Assembly (NCBI GenBank): GCA_002439285.1
Contig: DJTQ01000359.1
Span: forward strand, 1-21,303
Reading direction: 5' to 3'
Source: Paenibacillaceae bacterium UBA6304
GTDB lineage: Bacteria; Bacillota; Bacilli; Paenibacillales; Paenibacillaceae
DNA: 21,303 nucleotides
Program-made: the position numbers and the translations under genes
In this document: positions 16,024-21,303 of the stretch, piece after piece
How the letters are laid out: the number at the start of each line of letters is the position of its first letter
Numbering within the stretch: position 1 is the stretch's first letter
The notes under the pieces: generated by a model
Databases searched by the model: none
What the model saw: the letters and a program-made list of their open reading frames with translations, nothing else
What the model was told of the DNA's origin: nothing

Positions 16024-16040
16024 CATTTCACCCGGTAAGT

Positions 16041-16600
16041 TGAGTCATTCCTAATAACTAGCACTTGAAAAAACAACCATGGATCAAGCACCTCGGTGGA
16101 TCCTGGCTTCAGTTACCGTGCCTAAAACAACCCGATCTCGCGGGTTATGCGGTTATAGGGCATGTTTACGAGGTGTGAAGTTTGAAACTTGGGGCTTGAA
16201 AGTTGAGTATAGGTCTCGTCCCTAGCAGCAGAAAATTGAATCTTTCACGGGTTCCAGCTCATTCATTGGGAAGACGAAACTTTCGTACCAGTAATGCTTG
16301 ATGGACGAGCACGCTTCCCCTTCAGTAACGTATATGATGGACAAAGCCCACACCCACCAGCAGCACATTGTTAGCAGAACACACTCCCCCGCCAACGAAG
16401 CCCGAAAATACCTTGGCTTTCAATTCATGCATAGTTAAACATTCTGTGGCTTTAAGCTCATGTATAGTTTGATGAGTTCAACTTAAATGGTTGGAGGCAC
16501 AGCGAGAGAAATTAGTTTGAGAACCTGCGCACAAATCCAATCCGCAAGAGCTTTACCGGCAAGAGGAGCATAGAGAGACAGTACGGGAACCAGCATTTAG
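16041..16600. other. Gene-free interval, nothing identified
   Basis: I see no credible gene or RNA in either strand across this stretch. Stops are frequent and no open frame has a ribosome binding site. Short inverted repeats (for example GGATC...GGATCC near 16081-16105) are too small to call. Together with 16601-17088 it makes 1.1 kb without a gene, unusual against the compact surroundings, so a decayed gene or insertion remnant is possible. Confidence 0.5.
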
Positions 16601-16602
16601 AA

Positions 16603-16790
16603 ATTAACGGGATTTCCTACAGTTATTTTGCTCTACAGATACCACTGTGTTGATTTAACTGGAAAACCTCCATCTATTTCCACCAAAAATCCTCCACTTG
16701 TGAAAAAGGAGTAAATTAGCTGTAGGTTTTCCAGTTAATCCGAGCTAAAGGAGTAATTCACCCAAATTAACTGTAGGTTTTCCAGTTAAT
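16603..16790. repeat. Cluster of four 25-bp quasi-palindromic repeats
   Basis: Copies are at 16766-16790 (reference, plus), 16715-16739 (plus, 24 of 25 identical), 16654-16678 (inverted, 20 of 25) and 16603-16627 (inverted, 20 of 25). The reference has perfect 8-base terminal inverted arms ATTAACTG/CAGTTAAT around TAGGTTTTC. The two direct copies are each preceded by AAAGGAGTAA. The layout is two inverted copies followed by two direct ones. Confidence 0.8.
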
Positions 16791-16822
16791 CTGGCTGCAC
16801 GCTTCATGCAACGCGAAGCAAC

Positions 16823-16874
16823 TTGCACGAACAGAGCCATCCAGCCAATAAACGGCCGGATGGCTCTGTTGCAA
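16823..16874. terminator. Large G/C-rich hairpin, possible terminator of the MBL gene
   Basis: TTGCA...ACAGAGCCATCCAGCC at 16823-16846 pairs with 16854-16874 (about 20 bp, one 3-base bulge, one wobble-type mismatch, 7-base loop). There is no T-tract on either strand, so intrinsic termination is uncertain. It lies about 215 bases beyond the MBL hydrolase stop. Confidence 0.4.
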
Positions 16875-17088
16875 AAGCGGCGCTGCGGATGCGTTGCGTG
16901 GCCTCGCGGGCAGTTGCCGCCGTGGCTCACGCATTCGACGCAGGCGCTACCTGCGCCGATGCAGCAGCGCGGCCCGGTCATAGCGCCGTGGCTTGGCGCC
17001 GACTCCGCAGGCCAGGCAAGCACGCCTGCTGTCCGCGCTAGCCTCGGCCTGCTTCGCTCGCGCCGCCCAACCTACGCCGCTCAGCGCA
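16875..17088. other. G+C-rich non-coding patch
   Basis: This stretch is about two-thirds or more G+C, well above the rest of the window, and the bias continues into the last roughly 250 bases of the MBL gene. Open frames exist on both strands, but only because stop codons are rare in such DNA. Their products are Ala/Arg/Cys-rich with no domain or ribosome binding site. No tRNA or rRNA was recognised. Confidence 0.5.
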
Positions 17089-18036
17089 TCACGCTTCGGG
17101 GAAGCGCAGCGTCTCCCCGTGCAGCAGCACGCGGATCGCTTCATCGGCGATGCCGCGTCTCTGCCGGTCCGCCTCCAGACGGTCCAGCGCTTCGCGCGCC
17201 GTGTCGTCGGCCAGCCGGAACGTGCCGTAATGCATCGGCACCATCAGCTTGGCCTTGACGTCGACGAACGCCTGCAGCGCTTCTTCCGGCGTCGTATGCT
17301 GGCTCGTCATGAACCATTCCGGTTCATACGCGCCGATCGGCAGCAACGCCACATCGATGGCGAAGCGCTCACCGATATCCTTAAATCCGCGGAAGTAGCC
17401 GCTATCCCCAGCGAAATAAATAACCTGATGCTGCCCGCCCTCTCCGGGAGAAGCCGGTTCCAGCACAAAGCCGCCCCAATGCGAAGTGTTCGTATCAAAA
17501 GGGGTGCGCCGCGTCCAGTGCTGGGTCGGCACAAATGAAATTTTGGCGTTTCCAATTTCCAAGGACTCCCACCACTTCATTTCCCGGGTACGCTGGAATC
17601 CTTTGCGAATCATTTTGCGACCCAAGCCGGTCGGAACGACAACCATTGTTTCGTTTCCGTAAAGCCGCCGGATCGACGATACATGCATATGATCATAATG
17701 CGAATGAGAAATCAGAATGATATCGATGTCCGGAATATCCCCAATGGGGACGCCAGGAGAGCCCAAGCGGCGCTGGAATCCCATTCGCATTGCCCAGACC
17801 GGGTCGGTCACGATATTCAGCCCTTCATACTGGATCAAAAACGTGGAATGCCCGATCCAGGTCAGCGAGACTTCTTCCCTATTACCAAGCAAATAATCAA
17901 GCTGGGGCGACGAATTCGGAATAATGTATGAGTAATCCTTTCTTTTTCTGCGACGTTCTTCTCTCCACTGCTTAAACTGCTTCAACGTTTTGTCCGTATT
18001 GACATTATCCATATTGTTGTAGCGCGCTCTCGGCAT
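17089..18036 (-). CDS. MBL-fold metallo-hydrolase, NAPE-PLD/UlaG-like
   Basis: This is a 315-residue soluble metal-dependent hydrolase. Seen motifs: WIGHSTFLIQ (about residue 60), the metal-binding SHSHYDH (H-x-H-x-D-H), PTQHW, the GDSGYF loop and a C-terminal MHYGTFRL histidine. This set and the length match the beta-lactamase-fold group that includes NAPE-type phospholipase D and UlaG-like lactonases; the substrate cannot be told. GGAAGGAGGG lies about 10 bases before the ATG at 18036. The last 80 or so codons are markedly G+C-rich compared with the first two-thirds, although the reading frame and the His motif are intact. It stands alone, downstream of the cyd operon on the same strand. 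Confidence 0.88.
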   Translation of the reverse strand: MPRARYNNMDNVNTDKTLKQFKQWREERRRKRKDYSYIIPNSSPQLDYLLGNREEVSLTWIGHSTFLIQYEGLNIVTDPVWAMRMGFQRRLGSPGVPIGDIPDIDIILISHSHYDHMHVSSIRRLYGNETMVVVPTGLGRKMIRKGFQRTREMKWWESLEIGNAKISFVPTQHWTRRTPFDTNTSHWGGFVLEPASPGEGGQHQVIYFAGDSGYFRGFKDIGERFAIDVALLPIGAYEPEWFMTSQHTTPEEALQAFVDVKAKLMVPMHYGTFRLADDTAREALDRLEADRQRRGIADEAIRVLLHGETLRFPEA

Positions 18037-18190
18037 ACCGAGGATTCCCTCCTTCCATTCCTCTCCATCTTATGGCCCCTCCAATCGAAAGGCCCCGACT
18101 TCCAGTCATGTAAGTCGCCGGATACCAGGAAATTTAAATGGTTTGTTTATTATTGTAAAACATCCCGCAGGCCATGCCAAATTTAACAGC

Positions 18191-18292
18191 TTAATCCACG
18201 GGGTCCTTATAAATACCCGCATATACGAAAAGAAATGCAAGCGCTGCTACGATGACCAGCCCCGGCGCAATCATTATTGTAAAGTGCTCCAC
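18191..18292 (-). CDS. cydS: Cytochrome bd oxidase small subunit CydS
   Basis: This is a 33-residue single-helix protein encoded 7 bases after the cydB stop. It reads MEHFTIMIAPGLVIV then a hydrophobic run ending YAGIYKDPVD. The pattern M-x-x-F-x-I-x-x-A-P, one transmembrane helix and a short acidic end matches CydS of the Geobacillus-type bd oxidase, which is also about 33 residues. Start is GTG at 18292, preceded by AAAGGG (inside the cydB end) at about 10 bases; an in-frame ATG at residue 7 would cut into the conserved F-x-I-x-x-AP motif. It should sit against CydA in the membrane complex. A weak hairpin at 18091-18122 may end the operon. Confidence 0.82.
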   Translation of the reverse strand: MEHFTIMIAPGLVIVAALAFLFVYAGIYKDPVD

Positions 18293-18299
18293 CCTGATC

Positions 18300-19331
18300 T
18301 CACCCTTTCTTCGGAGATTCTCCCCGCACATATTTGGCATCGAACAAGAACAGCCGCATGATCAGCACAAGCGATGGGATAAGCACTACCAGACCAGCCA
18401 CAAATGCCGTAATCAGAGCCACTGCCATCGTCTCATTCGTAAAACTCTCATAGATGCTGACCTGCTTATACAGGATATAGGGGAGATGCGAACGCCCGTA
18501 ACCATACCAGGCAAAACCGAACTGTAAGATGACAAGGATGAACGACCACCCAAGATGACGCTTTTTCCATATAAAATAAACCGCCAGAAGAAAACAAATC
18601 AGGGAAGCGATAAACATCCAGGAAATGTCCAGCATATTTCCGAAATGTTCCGGATTTTGACGATTAATCTGAAAAAAAGCGAACACGCAGGCCAGAATTG
18701 TAGGGCCGCTCCATAGCAGCGCGTAGCCGCGAAGCACTTCAAAGGCGTCCTTATCGCCTGCCTTACCCGCGTAAAAGGCCAAGAACATGGCAGAAATATA
18801 CAGCACGGATACAAGCGCCAATAGAATGACGGACCAGGTATACGGATTACTGAAAAAGCTAGCCCAATTCAAAATAACCTTTCCATCCCGCTCCTGAATA
18901 ATGTGCCCTTCGGAAATCGCCAACACGGTAGACAACGCCGCCGGGATCAATAACCCGGTCGCTCCGTAAATCGCCATGTAGATCTTATTGTTCTCTTTGC
19001 TGCTCCCATAGGTATTGTAAGCATAGTATGCTCCCCGCAACGCCAGCAAAACGGTGGCAAGACTGCCGGGAACAAGCAGTGCGGTGCCGTAGAAATAAGC
19101 CGAATCCGGGAAAAACCCTACCAGCCCGACAACGAAAAAAATAAGAAACACATTCGTCACTTCCCACACCGGGGACAAGTAGCGTTGGATAATGTTGTGC
19201 ACCTTATTTTCATGACCCGTGATCACGCTGTAATAACTGAAGAAACCAGCTCCAAAGTCAACCGAAGCCACAATCAAGTAACCGAACAAAAAGGTCCATA
19301 GTACAGTAATGCCGACAATTTCATAGCTCAT
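18300..19331 (-). CDS. cydB: Cytochrome bd ubiquinol/menaquinol oxidase subunit II
   Basis: This is a 343-residue integral membrane protein with eight or so hydrophobic helices, the expected number for CydB. Family features include the opening ITVLWTFLFGYLIVASVDFGAGFFSYY and the SPVWEVTNVFLIFFVVGLVGFFP segment, in which the W-E-V-x-N motif is highly conserved. The ATG overlaps the cydA stop by four bases (ATGA), so translation is coupled. Together with CydA it forms the high-affinity terminal oxidase that reduces oxygen to water with quinol electrons. cydS follows 7 bases on. The cydCD export genes needed for assembly are not in the window. Confidence 0.95.
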   Translation of the reverse strand: MSYEIVGITVLWTFLFGYLIVASVDFGAGFFSYYSVITGHENKVHNIIQRYLSPVWEVTNVFLIFFVVGLVGFFPDSAYFYGTALLVPGSLATVLLALRGAYYAYNTYGSSKENNKIYMAIYGATGLLIPAALSTVLAISEGHIIQERDGKVILNWASFFSNPYTWSVILLALVSVLYISAMFLAFYAGKAGDKDAFEVLRGYALLWSGPTILACVFAFFQINRQNPEHFGNMLDISWMFIASLICFLLAVYFIWKKRHLGWSFILVILQFGFAWYGYGRSHLPYILYKQVSIYESFTNETMAVALITAFVAGLVVLIPSLVLIMRLFLFDAKYVRGESPKKG

Positions 19332-20734
19332 GACCGTTCACCTCCCCGAATCCCCAACTCTCTCATTTCTTCGTCCACGGTCTTTCCCTTGAACAGCTTG
19401 ATGAGGACGGTAATGCATGAAGCGCAAAGGACAATATACAGAATAACGAACAAGATCAGCATCCAGCCGACGCTCTGTGACGTTGTCGCCGCTTCCGACA
19501 CCTTCATATACCCGCGCACAATCCATGGTTGGCGCCCGAATTCGGCAAACATCCAGCCGAGCTCAATTGCAGTCGCGGCCAGCGGTCCCAAAGCAACGAT
19601 TCCGAGCAGGAGCCATTTCGGATAACCCTTACCAATACCTCTACCTTTACCTTTAGGATGGCCCTCACCTAGATCATCGCCCTTATTTTTCCCCCGGGGC
19701 AGCCAGCGGCGTAGCAGATACAGAAAAGGAATCAAGACGAGCAGCACACCGATCGTTACTTTCAAGTCGAACATATAGTGGATCAGGAGCGGAGGCCGCT
19801 CATCCACCGGAAATTCCTCCAACCCGATCACCGTCGTCTTCGGCGAATTTCCGGCCAGTATGCTAAGTGCATATGGCAGTTTGAGCGCATATCTGACCTG
19901 GCCGTCCTCACCGAGGACCCCTCCGAAGATGAGCGGCGCCCGCTCCATCGTCTCGAAGTGCCACTCCGCGGCAGCCAGTTTTTCCGGCTGGTAATGAGCA
20001 AGAAATTTGCCCGAGAAATCGCCGATAATCGCTGTAGAGACCGCAAAGATAAACGAAGCCGTCACCGTTAGTTTTAACGCTTTTTTGAAATAAACGTTCT
20101 TCCGTCCCTTTAACAGGCTAAAAGCAGCTATACCCGCCAGAAGTCCGGCGCTAAGCGTATACGAGGAGGCAAGCACATGCGATACTTTCGTCGGGGTTGC
20201 CGGGTTAAACATGGCCACAAGCGGCTGAAAATCAGCAAACACGCCGTTCTTCAAAGTGAAACCTTGCGGCGTATTCATGAACGCATTCAATGTGGTTATA
20301 AAGAACGCGGAGGCTGAAGAACCTATCGCTACTGGAATCAGCAACAATAAATGCAGCATCGGCTTTTTAAATCGGTCCCACGTGTACAAATAGATGCCCA
20401 AAAAAATCGCTTCTATGAAAAAGGCAAACGTCTCCATGAACAAAGGCAGAGCGATCGCCTGCCCGGCAACACGCATAAATGTCGGCCAGAGCAGACTAAG
20501 CTGCAAGCCGATGGCCGTGCCCGTTACAACGCCTACGGCAACCGAGATGACGAATCCCCGGGCCCAGCGCCGGGCCAGCAAGGTATAATGCGGATCTTTT
20601 TTCCGGACTCCCCTCCACTCGGCAAGCGCAATCATCATCGGCACGCCTACGCCGATCGAAGCAAAAACAATATGTACGAACAACGTCAATCCGGTAAGCA
20701 TCCGGCTCAATGTAACAGGATCCAGGGATAGCAT
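19328..20734 (-). CDS. cydA: Cytochrome bd oxidase subunit I
   Basis: This is the 468-residue haem-carrying subunit. Conserved residues seen: His21 and His186 (haem ligands, VSHVLASS), E101 and E108 (METFAFFIEA, proton/haem pocket), a likely axial Met321 (YMFDLKVTIG) and the signature GRQPW (400-404) within ELGWMFAEFGRQPW. The quinol-binding Q-loop (about 240-320) is short, as in Gram-positive and cyanide-insensitive-type enzymes. Residues about 346-373 form an unusual Lys/Gly-rich loop (GKGRGIGKG). The ATG at 20734 has AAGGAG 11 bases upstream. The gene is preceded on the same strand by a 35-codon membrane ORF and overlaps cydB by four bases. Confidence 0.96.
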   Translation of the reverse strand: MLSLDPVTLSRMLTGLTLFVHIVFASIGVGVPMMIALAEWRGVRKKDPHYTLLARRWARGFVISVAVGVVTGTAIGLQLSLLWPTFMRVAGQAIALPLFMETFAFFIEAIFLGIYLYTWDRFKKPMLHLLLLIPVAIGSSASAFFITTLNAFMNTPQGFTLKNGVFADFQPLVAMFNPATPTKVSHVLASSYTLSAGLLAGIAAFSLLKGRKNVYFKKALKLTVTASFIFAVSTAIIGDFSGKFLAHYQPEKLAAAEWHFETMERAPLIFGGVLGEDGQVRYALKLPYALSILAGNSPKTTVIGLEEFPVDERPPLLIHYMFDLKVTIGVLLVLIPFLYLLRRWLPRGKNKGDDLGEGHPKGKGRGIGKGYPKWLLLGIVALGPLAATAIELGWMFAEFGRQPWIVRGYMKVSEAATTSQSVGWMLILFVILYIVLCASCITVLIKLFKGKTVDEEMRELGIRGGERS

Positions 20735-20785
20735 GCCGCCATCAACTCCTTATTTTTAAATTGGCTATCCGTTTCCGGACAAATC

Positions 20786-20893
20786 CTAATAATATTGCAT
20801 AAAACGAAGCACGCTCTTAATGAACGCATATAACATGATGACGGCGACAACCAGGCATACCATGATCAGCGTTCGTTCCTGTTTTTTGAACAT
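20786..20893 (-). CDS. Small single-helix membrane protein, first ORF of the cyd operon
   Basis: This 35-residue product reads MFKKQERTLIMVCLVVAVIM then LYAFIKSVLRFMQYY. It has a basic N-terminus, one hydrophobic helix (about 9-26) and an aromatic/basic tail. The start codon is backed by AAGGGGG 7 bases upstream, one of the best ribosome binding sites in the window, which is strong evidence for translation. It ends 51 bases before cydA on the same strand, so it is probably co-transcribed. I do not recognise a family. It could be a further small oxidase-associated subunit or an unrelated small membrane protein; the role is inferred only from position. Confidence 0.62.
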   Translation of the reverse strand: MFKKQERTLIMVCLVVAVIMLYAFIKSVLRFMQYY

Positions 20894-21021
20894 GCCGCAG
20901 CCCCCTTTTTTCGACATCTCTCACACAGACAAATTCCCTTGTTTTATTGTGTCGATCCCGTTCCTTTTTATTCCTTGGGGCTTAAGGTAAAATAAGATAC
21001 GGAAGGAGATGTGAACATCTT

Positions 21022-21286
21022 ATGAAAATTGTATTTATCGAGCCGACACCGAGTCCCAATTCCATGAAGCTTCATCTGGACGAAACCTTGGAACCCGGGA
21101 TCCGCAAAACATACACGCTGGACAACGCCCGCTCCGCCCCTTCGTGGATCCGGCAAATGCTGGACATACCGGGGGTAAAGAGCATTTTCCATACAGCGGA
21201 TTTTATCGCTTTGGATCGGAAAGGCAGCGCCGATTGGGCCGCCATCCTGTCCGAAGTACAGGAGCAATTCGGACAGGATCGGGTAG
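21022..21286 (+). CDS. cvfC: CvfC-family protein, N-terminal fragment (cut by assembly edge)
   Basis: 88 codons are visible. The sequence MKIVFIEPTPSPNSMKLHLD followed by GVKSIFHTADFIALDRKG is the NifU/Nfu N-terminal-like domain that opens conserved virulence factor C (CvfC) family proteins, which continue into HEAT-like repeats. The ATG at 21022 follows GGAAGGAG by 13 bases, a little long. The frame runs to the window end, but the last 17 bases are sequencing adapter, so residues from about 89 on (EIGRAH) are not real. The gene is divergent from the cyd operon. Confidence 0.78.
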
Positions 21287-21303
21287 AGATCGGAAGAGCA
21301 CAC
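21287..21303. other. Illumina TruSeq adapter remnant at contig end
   Basis: AGATCGGAAGAGCACAC is identical to the first 17 bases of the standard Illumina TruSeq read-1 adapter. It is an untrimmed library artefact, not genome. On the minus strand it translates as (V/M)CSSDL, a known tell-tale peptide of adapter contamination. Confidence 0.95.

Noticed and set aside
16324..16425. Minus-strand TTG-started peptide of 33 residues with a Gly-rich then hydrophobic pattern, slightly like YjcZ-type sporulation peptides
   Set aside because: No ribosome binding site, a rare start codon, and it lacks the usual Tyr/Gly-rich start and long hydrophobic tail of that family.
16745..17258. Several overlapping open frames of 60-150 codons on both strands in the G+C-rich patch
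   Set aside because: Stops are rare in such DNA; the products are Ala/Arg/Cys-rich, lack ribosome binding sites and recognisable domains, and overlap each other and the MBL gene.
18091..18122. Weak hairpin downstream of cydS as a cyd operon terminator
   Set aside because: Only a 6-7 bp core stem with a 10-base loop and a poor T-tract; mentioned under cydS but not called.
20894..21000. Possible Rex operator (TTGTGA-N6-TCACAA) or promoter upstream of the cyd operon
   Set aside because: Only partial half-sites are seen (such as TTGTCTGTGTGAGA) and no convincing -35/-10 pair, although cyd operons are often Rex-controlled.
20968..21303. Minus-strand open frame of 111 codons starting MCSSDL
   Set aside because: Its first residues are the reverse complement of the Illumina adapter, and the rest is antisense to the CvfC-like gene.

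Overview
The window looks like chromosomal DNA from a Gram-positive, spore-former-type member of the Bacillales, most likely Paenibacillus or a close relative. The reasons are strong AGGAGG-type ribosome binding sites, an SLH-anchored GH18 chitinase, a YkpA-type ABC-F protein, a CydA/CydB/CydS-type bd oxidase, a CvfC-family gene and moderate G+C. The genus is inferred from gene content and was not tested. The right end carries an Illumina adapter sequence, so it is an assembly edge and not biological sequence.

Region by region. (a) 1-6272 reads as a general-stress block. It has a hybrid histidine kinase running off the left edge, translationally coupled to a receiver-PP2C phosphatase. This pair resembles the RsbK/RsbY module that controls sigma-B in Bacillus cereus. 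Next come a YflT-type general stress protein, an unknown exported protein, a DUF948 (YtxG-like) protein and a divergent 54-residue DUF1328 membrane protein. Three promoters here match the sigma-B consensus GTTTaa-N12-14-GGGwAw. (b) 6301-8520 holds envelope genes: a membrane-anchored protein (possibly YpmS-like), a small secreted SH3-like protein and a secreted SH3b-SH3b-NlpC/P60 hydrolase. (c) 8690-10211 holds a CDF metal exporter with Mn-type metal-site residues, and a divergent small basic protein. (d) 10251-14059 holds a 1216-residue surface chitinase with its own terminator, promoter and an almost perfect CcpA cre site. (e) 14206-16023 holds a monocistronic ABC-F ATPase. (f) 15970-17088 is a 1.1 kb gene-poor stretch with four copies of a 25-bp quasi-palindromic repeat and a G+C-rich patch. 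(g) 17089-18036 is an MBL-fold hydrolase. (h) 18191-20893 is a cytochrome bd operon in the order small membrane ORF - cydA - cydB - cydS. (i) 21022 to the end is the start of a CvfC-family gene, cut by the adapter.

Working together: the kinase and phosphatase plausibly sense stress and release sigma-B, and the genes just upstream of them on the same strand, plus the divergent DUF1328 gene, carry promoters of the type sigma-B reads. sigB, rsbV and rsbW are not in the window, so this circuit is inferred. The two small genes flanking cydAB (33 and 35 codons) are below usual annotation cut-offs and are the easiest to miss.
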